From Candidatus Cloacimonadota bacterium (GTDB lineage Bacteria; Cloacimonadota; Cloacimonadia; Cloacimonadales; TCS61), in NCBI GenBank assembly GCA_027064945.1, contig JAMOPB010000418.1, positions 1-35,301 of the forward strand: a stretch of 35,301 nucleotides of DNA. The letters run 5' to 3'. Made by a program: the position numbers and the translations under genes. Under the pieces are notes generated by a model. The model made no database searches, was not told where the DNA came from, and saw nothing but the letters and a program-made list of their open reading frames with translations. Positions 7,716 to 15,989 of the stretch are shown here, piece after piece (the first letter of the stretch is position 1; each line of letters starts with the position of its first letter).

Positions 7716-8666
7716 ATGAATCTATCTTTAAAAGAATTTTTTGAAATAAAACAAGAAGAATTATCGTTAAGCCTTGTTACTAATCCTGAAACATTAAATA
7801 ATGAAATTATAAGCAGGCATATTAATCGGCCTAGTTTAGCGCTTACCGGATTTTTTGAAAGGTTTTCCTACAAAAGAATTCAAATTTTAGGTGAAACCGA
7901 AATTGGTTATATGCAATCATTAAGTGATGAATTATTATATGATAGATTAAAAGAGATGCTCATCTACGATATTCCTTGCTTGATTATTACAAAAGGTTTA
8001 TCTGCACCGAAACAATTAGAATTCCTAGCAAATGAGATGAAAATTGCGGTATTAAAAACGTCTCAAACTACTGATAGGTTTTCACATAATCTTAGACGTT
8101 TTCTTGATGATTATTTTGCACCTTCACGAACATTACATGGAACAATGATAGACGTGTTTGGTGTGGGGATTTTATTAACAGGTAAAAGTGGAATTGGTAA
8201 AAGTGAATGTGCTTTGGATTTAGTAGAGCGTGGTCATAAAGTTATTACTGATGATGCTGTAAAAATTAAATTAAACGATGACAAACTAATAGCAATGCCA
8301 ACAAATGATTTCGGTCATTTTATGGAAATTCGTGGAGTTGGTTTGATCGATGTGGAAAAAATGTTTGGTATTCAGGCTGTAGGGCTTGAAAAACAAATAG
8401 ATATTCAATTGGAACTAATGCCGTGGCAAGATAATATGGATTATGAAAGAATTGGGCTTTCTGATAATTATGTGGAAATATTAGGAGAGAAAAGACCTAT
8501 TATTTATCTTCCAGTTTCACCTGGTAAAAATGTTTCAGTTATAATTGAAGTAGTTGCAATGAATTATATCCTAAAAACTTTCGGATATGAAGCTGCCAAA
8601 GTATATACAAATAAATTGCAAGAGAAATTAAGAGAAAAATCAGAAAGAAGAAAGCGTAAATTATAG
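7716..8666 (+). CDS. hprK: HPr kinase/phosphorylase
   Basis: HprK phosphorylates Ser46 of HPr using ATP or pyrophosphate and also removes that phosphate, tying HPr state to energy status. The 316-residue protein has an N-terminal domain of about 125 residues and a catalytic domain with HGTMIDVFG (catalytic His), the P-loop GKSGIGKS (residues 156-163), ERGHKVITDDAV and the HprK signature MEIRGVGLIDVEKMFG. AAAGGA precedes the ATG. Its substrate ptsH follows 30 bases downstream. HprK is best known from Firmicutes and from Proteobacteria near rpoN. Its place after hpf, where many Proteobacteria have ptsN, is notable. Confidence 0.96.
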   Translation: MNLSLKEFFEIKQEELSLSLVTNPETLNNEIISRHINRPSLALTGFFERFSYKRIQILGETEIGYMQSLSDELLYDRLKEMLIYDIPCLIITKGLSAPKQLEFLANEMKIAVLKTSQTTDRFSHNLRRFLDDYFAPSRTLHGTMIDVFGVGILLTGKSGIGKSECALDLVERGHKVITDDAVKIKLNDDKLIAMPTNDFGHFMEIRGVGLIDVEKMFGIQAVGLEKQIDIQLELMPWQDNMDYERIGLSDNYVEILGEKRPIIYLPVSPGKNVSVIIEVVAMNYILKTFGYEAAKVYTNKLQEKLREKSERRKRKL

Positions 8667-8696
8667 CAAATAGGAGAGGAGAAATCCTAAATTAAT

Positions 8697-8963
8697 ATGA
8701 TAAGAAAAAAAATAAAAATCGAAAATAAGTTAGGCTTGCATGCACGACCAGCAACTATGATAGTAAAGACAGCAACACAATATCGTTCAGATTGCCGACT
8801 AATAAAAGATGATATGGATATTAACGGCAAAAGTATTATGGGCGTAATGATGCTTGCTGCCGAATATGGAAGTGAAATAGAATTGGTAACTGATGGGATC
8901 GATGAAGAACATTTGATGAATGAATTGGTTAATCTTTTTAAAAGCAAATTTAATGAAGAATAG
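8697..8963 (+). CDS. ptsH: Phosphocarrier protein HPr
   Basis: HPr carries phosphate from enzyme I on His15 and receives regulatory phosphate from HprK on a serine. Both sites are exactly placed in this 88-residue protein: His15 in LGLHARPA and Ser46 in INGKSIMGVMML. The Ser46 region matches HPr proteins regulated by HprK better than the NPr type. An AGGAGAGG-like ribosome binding site at about 8671-8680 lies somewhat far upstream of this ATG, so initiation efficiency is uncertain. ptsI follows ten bases after the stop. Confidence 0.96.
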   Translation: MIRKKIKIENKLGLHARPATMIVKTATQYRSDCRLIKDDMDINGKSIMGVMMLAAEYGSEIELVTDGIDEEHLMNELVNLFKSKFNEE

Positions 8964-8973
8964 ATAGGATATT

Positions 8974-10680
8974 ATGACTAAGAAAATTCAAGGATTGGCA
9001 ATTTCCGATGGAGTGGGAATTGGTAAAGCAATTGTTATTATTCCCCAAGAGATTGTTATTAATAAAGGAGAAATTTTACATAGTGAAGTAAGCTCTGAAC
9101 TTGAAAGATTTGAAAATAGCATACAGCATGCTTTGGATGAAATTGATCATTTGATCGAAAATTATGCTTATACTAAGAACAATCAAAACATCTTAAAAAC
9201 ACATAAAATGATTCTTAAAGATCCTGAATTTTATGAGAAAATAAAGAAATTAATCCAAGAGAATTTATACAATCTAGAACAAGCTGTAGATCAACATTTC
9301 AAAGGAGTTATCGAACTTTTTAGTAAAATGGATAATGAGTATATGGCAGAAAGAGCAAATGATTTTAAAGATGTTAAAAATCGTTTACTTTCCCACATTA
9401 CAAATCAAAAGTTAGATCAGATGATTAATGTTTGTTCCGAGAATATAGTTATTATGCCCGAAATCACACCATCAGAAATTACATCTGTATTTGATAAAAA
9501 TATTGCAGGTTTAATTACTGAAACCGGTAGCAAAACAGCCCATAGTTCAATTTTAGCAAGATCATTTGGCATTCCTGCTGTTAGTGGAATTGCTAATATA
9601 TCAAAAGAGATAGATGATGATTCTTTAGTAATTGTGGACGGCTACAAAGGTGAAGTTATCATTGAACCGGATGAGCAGATTTTAAAAGAATATCAAGCAA
9701 TAGTTGAAAAAGATAAAAGAGATAAAGGAAAATTAGAAAAGCTTATTGATCAAAAAGTTCAAACTCTTGATGGGAAAGTGATAAAATTAAAGTGCAATGT
9801 GGAAATTCCTGAAGAGATGCCTCAAGTTCAAAGAGTAAATGCAGACGGAATCGGATTGATGCGTACGGAATTTATTTTTCTCGATAAGGAAGAACTTCCT
9901 GACGAAGATGAACAATTCAATATTTATAAAAAAATTGTTGAGAAAATGGGCGATAGAGAAATTACAATTCGCACTATCGATGTGGGTGGAGATAAGCTTT
10001 CTAAAATTTTGAATTTTACGAAGGAGCAAAATCCTAATTTAGGATGTCGTGGTATCAGAGTTTCTCTTCTATATCCTGAAATATTTAAGGTTCAGATCAG
10101 AGCAATTCTTCGTGCCAATAAATATGGTAATATTGCAGTAATGTTCCCAATGGTTAGCTCAATAAGAGAGTTGCGTGAAGCTAAGAAAATTGTTCAAGAA
10201 TGTATCAATGAACTAGAAAATGAAAATATCGAATTTGATCCTAACATCAAAATTGGAATTATGATAGAAATTCCATCCGCTGCAATAAATTCAGATTTTT
10301 TTGCAAAAGAATGCGACTTTTTCAGTATTGGAACAAATGATCTTATTCAATATACTTTGGCTGTAGATCGTGGAAATGAGCATATTCATGAATATTTCCA
10401 ACCATTGAATCCGGCAGTTCTAAACTTAATTAACCTAACTATTGAAAATAGTCATAAGAATAATATTACTTCCGCTATTTGTGGTGAAATGGCAAGCGAG
10501 CGTAAGTTCACAGAGATACTTATTGGTATGGGGATTGATGAGTTAAGTGTTAGCCCGGGACAATTTTTAGCAGTTAAAGATAAAATTCTTTCAATTAATT
10601 ATAAGAAGGCAAAAAAAATTGCCGAACAAGTTTTACAAGCCGGCAATGTTGAAGAAATAGATAAAATTATCTCTTCCTAA
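8974..10680 (+). CDS. ptsI: Phosphoenolpyruvate-protein phosphotransferase (enzyme I)
   Basis: Enzyme I takes phosphate from PEP and passes it to His15 of HPr. The 568-residue protein has the N-terminal HPr-binding and phosphohistidine domain with His190 in GSKTAHSSI. The C-terminal PEP-binding barrel has GIGLMRTEFIF, RTIDVGGDK, LGCRGIRVSL, SIGTNDLIQYTLAVDR and Cys503 in AICGEMAS. Numbering is within one residue of the E. coli enzyme (His189, Cys502), so it should be active. It ends the + strand block, and its stop overlaps the stop of the convergent yihY-like gene by three bases. No enzyme II gene is visible in the window, so whether the relay drives sugar uptake or only regulation cannot be told here. 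Confidence 0.96.
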   Translation: MTKKIQGLAISDGVGIGKAIVIIPQEIVINKGEILHSEVSSELERFENSIQHALDEIDHLIENYAYTKNNQNILKTHKMILKDPEFYEKIKKLIQENLYNLEQAVDQHFKGVIELFSKMDNEYMAERANDFKDVKNRLLSHITNQKLDQMINVCSENIVIMPEITPSEITSVFDKNIAGLITETGSKTAHSSILARSFGIPAVSGIANISKEIDDDSLVIVDGYKGEVIIEPDEQILKEYQAIVEKDKRDKGKLEKLIDQKVQTLDGKVIKLKCNVEIPEEMPQVQRVNADGIGLMRTEFIFLDKEELPDEDEQFNIYKKIVEKMGDREITIRTIDVGGDKLSKILNFTKEQNPNLGCRGIRVSLLYPEIFKVQIRAILRANKYGNIAVMFPMVSSIRELREAKKIVQECINELENENIEFDPNIKIGIMIEIPSAAINSDFFAKECDFFSIGTNDLIQYTLAVDRGNEHIHEYFQPLNPAVLNLINLTIENSHKNNITSAICGEMASERKFTEILIGMGIDELSVSPGQFLAVKDKILSINYKKAKKIAEQVLQAGNVEEIDKIISS

Positions 10681-11657
10681 CTTTCTTTATCATCAATAAT
10701 ATTTTCTTTAGAAAATTCTTTTAAAACTTCTGCAAGAACCTCTTTTACGTCATTTTTACTCAAAAAAGTTGGTGGTGAAAGTTTAATTGCTTCACCAGTA
10801 TTCATAGATTTCTCAATTGTTATTTTTAAACTTTGAGTTGGAATTTCCGATATATTGGGAATATGACGATTTTCCAAAATTGAAACAATTGTAATTCCGC
10901 TTAGCATTATTACCCAAGTTGAATAGATCCAAAATAGAAAGATTGGTATTGATGCTAATACTCCCCAAACCAATTCAATATTTGTAAGATGAACTACATA
11001 CCAATTGAATAAAGATTTAAAGAGAATCCAAGTGATTGATGAGCATGCTGCCCCGATTATTATTGAACGAAATTTGACCTGCACAGTAGGAATATAGAAA
11101 AATCCAAAAGAAAAAATTGTGAACAATATAATCACAGGAGTAAGGTATAAGAGCAATCCTTGCAAAAATGGTACTTCAAAAAATGAAGCTAAAAATGGCA
11201 ATGATGTTGTAGAAAGAAGCACTAAAATTAGCAAAGATCCTAAAATTGTCATACCGAAGAATTTTACCAAGTTAGAAAAAAAATTTTTGGAATGAAATTC
11301 CTGAGCATTTAGGATTTTATCAAAAGTTGAATTGATAATTTGGAATAATGAATAAGAAGATATCACTAGTATTATAAAACTAAAGAGATTAAAAGGAATC
11401 TTCTTATTTGCTAATTGTTGTATATAATTATAGATTAAATCAGCAGAATCAGGTAGAAATATTTCTTTTATGCTGCTTGATATTTTAGTATTAATCTCTA
11501 GAAAAGGTAATTCAGGAAGAAAATATAATAAGAATATTATAAATGGTAATGATCCCAGCATCGTCACATATGTTAAAGCAGCAGACTCCTTTAAAATGCC
11601 ATCATTTTGTATTTTATTCCAAAAAACCGAAAGTGCTTTTATTGTTTTTTTTAACAT
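10677..11657 (-). CDS. YihY/BrkB family inner-membrane protein
   Basis: This 326-residue protein has about six hydrophobic segments and the UPF0761 pattern: an N-terminal KESAALTYVTMLGSLPFIIFL block and the C-terminal ASIPIFLFWIYSTWVIMLSG block. It is followed by a cytoplasmic tail of about 60 residues. The family was once mislabelled RNase BN; its transport or envelope role remains unclear. The frame opens with a GTG at 11663, but that codon lies in the AGAGG ribosome binding site (11663-11667), so the ATG at 11657 is the likely start. It begins ten bases after the permease stop and is the last gene of the ABC operon. Its stop overlaps the ptsI stop, with no terminator between them. Confidence 0.88.
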   Translation of the reverse strand: MLKKTIKALSVFWNKIQNDGILKESAALTYVTMLGSLPFIIFLLYFLPELPFLEINTKISSSIKEIFLPDSADLIYNYIQQLANKKIPFNLFSFIILVISSYSLFQIINSTFDKILNAQEFHSKNFFSNLVKFFGMTILGSLLILVLLSTTSLPFLASFFEVPFLQGLLLYLTPVIILFTIFSFGFFYIPTVQVKFRSIIIGAACSSITWILFKSLFNWYVVHLTNIELVWGVLASIPIFLFWIYSTWVIMLSGITIVSILENRHIPNISEIPTQSLKITIEKSMNTGEAIKLSPPTFLSKNDVKEVLAEVLKEFSKENIIDDKES

Positions 11658-11667
11658 AACCACCTCT

Positions 11668-12894
11668 CTAATCTACTCGCAATGCTGTAATTGGATCTAA
11701 TCTACTGGCAATGATTGCAGGAATTATTCCGGCTAATAATCCGACAAAAGCTGAAGAGAAAACAGCCATCAAAATAGTATTTAAATTCGCAATTAATTCT
11801 ATTCCTAAATATTTACTTGTTATATCTAAAATAGAAACTCCCATAACTAATCCAAGTAAGCCACCAATAAGCGAAACCAAGATAGTTTGCACTAAGAATT
11901 GAACAAAAATATCTCTTCGTCTTGCACCAAGAGCTATTCTTATGCCTATTTCTCTAGTCCGTTCTTTAATAGTTGCAAGCATAATATTAGAAACAACAAT
12001 TGCTCCTATGAAAAGAGAAATTGCCGAGATTAGCGTAAATACCAATTGGAATACCTTTCCGTTTTTTTCCATTGACTTAGCCTCTTCTGCAGCACTTTCA
12101 ACTACGAAGACAGGTTTACCTTTGCGCATGTTTAATAGGATGTTTTCGATTTTCACACCTAAAGCAGGAGCAGACTCAGCATCTTGAGCTTTAATTTTTA
12201 TTGAATGGATTTTATCTTCGCCGGTTCCTTTATTAATAAATGTAGTTAATGGTATAAAAGCAAAACGATTTAGATATGCTAAAGCATTATCATTCATTAA
12301 GTTATTTGAAGATTTCATATAGCGATAATCCATAATGCCAATAACTTCCAAGCGTCTTCCAAAAACAGTTATCAATTCTCCTATCGCTTTTTTATTTCCA
12401 AAAAGAACCTCTTTAACTTTCGACCCGATTACAATTACATCATTTACTTTATTTAGATCATAATTATTAATAAATCTTCCTTCGGCTACATTCCATTCTT
12501 CTATGCCGGTGTAATCTTCATTAACTCCAAAAATAGGAGCATAATATACTTTTTTCTTATATGAAAATTGTTTGTAACTTCTTAATGTCGGAGAAATAAA
12601 TTTTGCTTCAGGAATTTGAGATCTAAGAAAATTAAATTCCTTAAGATCAAAATATCTTTGTAAGTTAGGATACTCTTGATATTCTCGATTTCTATAAACA
12701 GATATTTTGGCTAAACCACCTCGCTCTTCCATCCAAGCTAAAGTTTGCTTATTTATCCCATTAATTATTGATGTAACAACTACTATGGATAATGTGCCTA
12801 AAACTATTCCTAAAATAACAATGAAACTTCTTAGTTTCCTAGACCAAAAATCTGAAAAGCCAACCGATAAACTTTCTTTAATTGAGATTGCCAT
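11668..12894 (-). CDS. ABC transporter permease, MacB/FtsX type
   Basis: This is the membrane partner of the ATPase upstream. From the N-terminus it has a transmembrane helix (SFIVILGIVLGTLSIVVV), a periplasmic MacB_PCD-type domain of about 220 residues, and three C-terminal helices. The FtsX segment is VSNIMLATIKERTREIGIRI followed by ALGARRRDIFVQFL. This four-helix layout belongs to type VII ABC systems, which move substrates or force across the periplasm (MacB, LolCDE) rather than importing. I chose ATG 12894; ATG 12909 and TTG 12912 are also in frame and none has a clear ribosome binding site. The start lies inside the ATPase gene. No MacA-like adaptor or TolC gene adjoins it, so the substrate is unknown. 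Confidence 0.87.
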   Translation of the reverse strand: MAISIKESLSVGFSDFWSRKLRSFIVILGIVLGTLSIVVVTSIINGINKQTLAWMEERGGLAKISVYRNREYQEYPNLQRYFDLKEFNFLRSQIPEAKFISPTLRSYKQFSYKKKVYYAPIFGVNEDYTGIEEWNVAEGRFINNYDLNKVNDVIVIGSKVKEVLFGNKKAIGELITVFGRRLEVIGIMDYRYMKSSNNLMNDNALAYLNRFAFIPLTTFINKGTGEDKIHSIKIKAQDAESAPALGVKIENILLNMRKGKPVFVVESAAEEAKSMEKNGKVFQLVFTLISAISLFIGAIVVSNIMLATIKERTREIGIRIALGARRRDIFVQFLVQTILVSLIGGLLGLVMGVSILDITSKYLGIELIANLNTILMAVFSSAFVGLLAGIIPAIIASRLDPITALRVD

Positions 12895-13561
12895 TTGCAA
12901 TTTTCCCATCAACTATGTTAATTACTTTGTTAGCCTGCTTCGCAACGACAGGATCATGTGTAACCATTATCACTGTGTGACCTTGTTTGTGTAAATCTTT
13001 AAAAATACCGATAATATCTGCTCCGCTTGTTGTATCAAGATTTCCAGTAGGCTCGTCTGCCAAGATTAATGCAGGATTATTTACTATAGCGCGAGCTATT
13101 GCTACACGCTGACGCTGTCCGCCTGAAAGCTCACTTGGTTTGTGACGTAATCTATCTCCTAAACCAACATTAACTAAAACTTGCTTTGCAACAGATGCTC
13201 TTTTTTTAGGGCTAAAACCGGCATACATCAAGGGTAATTCCACATTTTTTTGTATATTCAAATGTGGTAATAAGTTGAATGTTTGGAAAACAAAACCGAT
13301 CTGTTTGTTTCTGATTTCTGCTAATTGACGTTTTTTTCTTTCATTTAGATCTATTCCATTTAAAAAATATTTGCCATCGGTAGGAGTATCTAAGCAGCCT
13401 AAAATGTGCATTAAAGTGGATTTTCCTGAACCACTAGGACCTATCACAGCTACAAATTCGCCTTTATTGATTTCAAGATCTATTCCTCGTAAGGCTGGTA
13501 CTATTATTTTTCCCATCTTATATTCTTTTGTTATATTGCTTATTGAAATTACTTTTTCCAT
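12878..13561 (-). CDS. ABC transporter ATPase, LolD/MacB family
   Basis: The 227-residue ATPase energises the FtsX-type permease that follows. Motifs are Walker A GPSGSGKST, Q-loop IGFVFQTFNLLPHL, signature LSGGQRQRVAIARAI, Walker B ALILADEPTGNLD and H-loop MVTHDP. The NLLPHL and DEPTGNLD pairing is characteristic of the LolD, MacB and FtsE group. The AAAGGA ribosome binding site lies six bases before the ATG. It is the first gene of a leftward operon, transcribed away from aroA across a 249-base gap. A lipoprotein-release or an efflux role would both fit; the sequence does not decide. Confidence 0.9.
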   Translation of the reverse strand: MEKVISISNITKEYKMGKIIVPALRGIDLEINKGEFVAVIGPSGSGKSTLMHILGCLDTPTDGKYFLNGIDLNERKKRQLAEIRNKQIGFVFQTFNLLPHLNIQKNVELPLMYAGFSPKKRASVAKQVLVNVGLGDRLRHKPSELSGGQRQRVAIARAIVNNPALILADEPTGNLDTTSGADIIGIFKDLHKQGHTVIMVTHDPVVAKQANKVINIVDGKIANGNLN

Positions 13562-13626
13562 TGTTTTTCCTTTATATAAAACTCTTATGAAAGATTTATG
13601 AATTTTAACATTAAAATAAACCGAAA

Positions 13627-13642
13627 TAACTAAGTTTAGTTA
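13627..13642. promoter_or_regulatory. Perfect palindrome in the divergent ABC-operon/aroA gap
   Basis: TAACTAA and its reverse complement TTAGTTA are separated by GT, giving a 16-base palindrome 66 bases upstream of the leftward ABC ATPase and about 180 bases upstream of aroA. This size and placement fit an operator for a dimeric repressor. The 249-base gap holds no gene. It also has TTGACG at 13772-13777 towards aroA, but I see no convincing -10 box for it. Confidence 0.35.
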
Positions 13643-13825
13643 CTAAAATTATGCTTTTATTTTCCGTATCTATTTTAATGATTTTAGCTTGAATGAAATT
13701 TGATAAAATTTCCTAAAAGGCTGAGTGTGATAAATGATATGCAAAGTTTATTGTCAAAGAAAATTTGTTTATTGACGCATTAGAATTTAATTTTAAAAAA
13801 AGATAAAAAATTGGAGTTATCAAAA

Positions 13826-15040
13826 TTGCTAGAAAAAATTATTCGTGTTAATGGTTCAAAATCGGAAATTAATAGGATATTATTAATTTCTACATTCTTA
13901 GAAAAAGAGTTGAAAATCAATAATTTTTCAGATTGTGAAGACGTGGAAACACTGCTTTCAAATCTAATATCTCTCGGGTTTAATTTCAAGAGAAACCAGG
14001 GCAATTCAATAACAATAATTCCTAATAAATTAAAATCCGGCAAATTGTATATAAAAGATTCCGGAACAGCATTACGCTTTATAATTTCTCGTTTAGCCGT
14101 TTGTGAAAATGAAGAGTTTATTTTAGATTGTAGTGAACAATTAAAAAAAAGGCCGCATGAGATTTTAATAACAAGCCTGAAACAATTAGGAGCAGAATTA
14201 GATAATAATTTTCCCATGAAAATAACAGGGAAAAAGTTAACGGGTGGTATGATAAACGTTCAAGGAAATATCAGCAGTCAATTTATAAGTTCTCTATTAC
14301 TATTAGCTCCGGCATTTGAAGGTGGCTTGGAAATTGTTTTAAATGATAAAATTGTCTCAAAATCATATATTGATTTAACTATTGCCTTGATGGGAAAATT
14401 TGGTGTAAGTGTAAAGTGGGATAAGAATAAGATAATTGTGCCTAAGAACAGTAAGTATAAAAATCTTAGAGAATATTTTGTAGAACCTGATTATTCTACA
14501 TTATCCTATTTTTGGCTTTTGGCGGTGATATTGAAGAAGAATATTGTTACTCAAGGGAATCCCCAAAATAGTTTGCAAGCTGATTCAAAATTTATTCATA
14601 TTTTGGAAAGATTCGGAGCAAAAGTAAAATATCAGGAAGATTCACTGATAATCAATTGTGATAAGATCTTAGGTGGTAATGCCGATATGATTGATATGCC
14701 TGACCAGGTAATTAGTTTGGTGATTTTAGCTTTGTTCGCTGAAACTCCTATTTCAATTTCCGGAGTTGAACATTTAAAATTTAAAGAATCAGATAGAATC
14801 ACAAATCTTGTGAATGAACTTAGTAAATTAACTAAAATAAAATATGAGAATGAAATTTTAACTGTTTTTCCAATTAAGAAAATTCCCCAAGATGAGATTA
14901 TGCTAAGAACTTATAACGATCATCGGTTTGTAATGGCATTTTCTGTTTTACAAAAGAAGTTTGAATGGATTAAATTAGATAATATTGATGCAGTAAAAAA
15001 ATCTGCACCTGAATTTTGGAATGAATTAAAAAAAATATAA
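13826..15040 (+). CDS. aroA: 3-phosphoshikimate 1-carboxyvinyltransferase (EPSP synthase)
   Basis: AroA joins PEP to shikimate 3-phosphate, the sixth step of chorismate synthesis. The two-domain fold is marked by NGSKSEINR (substrate Lys and Ser), DSGTALRF, KKRPHEIL, GNISSQFISSLLLLAP, YIDLTIALMGKFG, DMPDQVISLVILALFA, LKFKESDRI and YNDHRFVMAF. The C-terminal NIDAVKKSAPEFWNEL resembles the Bacteroidetes-type enzyme. MurA, its structural relative, is excluded by the shikimate motifs. No ATG is available: an in-frame stop lies at 13781 and only TTG codons at 13811 and 13826 precede GSKS. GGAG at 13813-13816 is well placed for TTG 13826 and overlaps TTG 13811, so I chose 13826 (404 residues). ddl follows. 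Confidence 0.92.
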   Translation: MLEKIIRVNGSKSEINRILLISTFLEKELKINNFSDCEDVETLLSNLISLGFNFKRNQGNSITIIPNKLKSGKLYIKDSGTALRFIISRLAVCENEEFILDCSEQLKKRPHEILITSLKQLGAELDNNFPMKITGKKLTGGMINVQGNISSQFISSLLLLAPAFEGGLEIVLNDKIVSKSYIDLTIALMGKFGVSVKWDKNKIIVPKNSKYKNLREYFVEPDYSTLSYFWLLAVILKKNIVTQGNPQNSLQADSKFIHILERFGAKVKYQEDSLIINCDKILGGNADMIDMPDQVISLVILALFAETPISISGVEHLKFKESDRITNLVNELSKLTKIKYENEILTVFPIKKIPQDEIMLRTYNDHRFVMAFSVLQKKFEWIKLDNIDAVKKSAPEFWNELKKI

Positions 15041-15058
15041 ATATTAAGGAAGATGAAG

Positions 15059-15976
15059 ATGAAAAAAATTATAATATTGATGGGTGGTTTTTCAGAAGAA
15101 AGAGAAGTTTCTTTAGTTACCGGTGAGCAAATTGCAAAAGAGCTAGAAAACATTTATCAGATTAAGAAAATTGATCCGAAAGAGTATAGCTCTTATCATC
15201 TTATGATGGAAGAAATTATAGAATTTGATCCAATGTTGGTTTTTATAGCTCTGCACGGAGCGGAAGGAGAAGATGGCAGAATTCAAGCATATTTATCATT
15301 GCATAATATAAAATTCACCGGTTCAGGATACAGAGCAAGTGCGCTTGCAATGGATAAAATAATCAGTTCTAAAATTGCCAAAAGTGTGGATGTGCCTGTA
15401 GCTAATAAAATTATATATGAAAAAAGTCACACGATAGATAAAGAAATAGCTTGCCAATTAGGTTTCCCTTTGGTAATCAAGCCAAATGAATCAGGTTCAT
15501 CTTTTGGAATATCAATTATTCACCATGAAAATGATATTGAAAATGCTATTGAGTTTGCTTTCAAATATAGTGATAAAATTATATGTGAACAATTTATTCC
15601 CGGAAGAGAATTAACTGTTACAATCATAGATAATGTTGCGTATCCTGTGGTAGAAGTAAAACCAAAATCCGGTTGGTATGATTATCAAAACAAATACACT
15701 AAAGGAAATACGATTTATGAAGTCCCTGCCAAACTTAGTGTAACGGAGGAGAAGGTTATTAAAGAATATGCTTTGAAAATATATAAAGCATTTGGATGCG
15801 AAATTTATTCAAGAGTAGATTTTCGTTATAATGGAGAAGAATTTTATTTTTTAGAAGTTAACACATTGCCGGGAATGACAGCCCTTAGCCTTACGCCTAT
15901 GGCTGCGAAAGAAGCAGGAATTTCTTTTGGTGATTTATTGAAAAAAATCATCGATTTGTCTATACTTAGATGCTAA
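15059..15976 (+). CDS. ddl: D-alanine--D-alanine ligase
   Basis: Ddl makes the D-Ala-D-Ala dipeptide for peptidoglycan precursors. The ATP-grasp protein of 305 residues has the N-terminal MGGFSEEREVSL, LHGAEGEDGRIQAYL, FTGSGYRASALAMDK, VIKPNESGSSFGI, the omega-loop SGWYDYQNKYTKGNT, and the metal-binding FLEVNTLPGMTALSLTP. The YDY tyrosine in the omega-loop indicates D-Ala rather than D-lactate as second substrate, so there is no sign of a vancomycin-resistance ligase. ATG 15053 is only two bases from AAGGA (15046-15050), whereas ATG 15059 has an eight-base spacing, so I prefer 15059. The secreted-protein gene downstream starts 13 bases after the stop. Confidence 0.96.
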   Translation: MKKIIILMGGFSEEREVSLVTGEQIAKELENIYQIKKIDPKEYSSYHLMMEEIIEFDPMLVFIALHGAEGEDGRIQAYLSLHNIKFTGSGYRASALAMDKIISSKIAKSVDVPVANKIIYEKSHTIDKEIACQLGFPLVIKPNESGSSFGISIIHHENDIENAIEFAFKYSDKIICEQFIPGRELTVTIIDNVAYPVVEVKPKSGWYDYQNKYTKGNTIYEVPAKLSVTEEKVIKEYALKIYKAFGCEIYSRVDFRYNGEEFYFLEVNTLPGMTALSLTPMAAKEAGISFGDLLKKIIDLSILRC

Positions 15977-15989
15977 ACTAGGAGGATTT

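Noticed and set aside
15053..15976. D-Ala-D-Lac (vancomycin-resistance type) ligase
   Set aside because: The omega-loop has the YDY tyrosine of D-Ala-D-Ala ligases, and no vanH or vanX genes are nearby.
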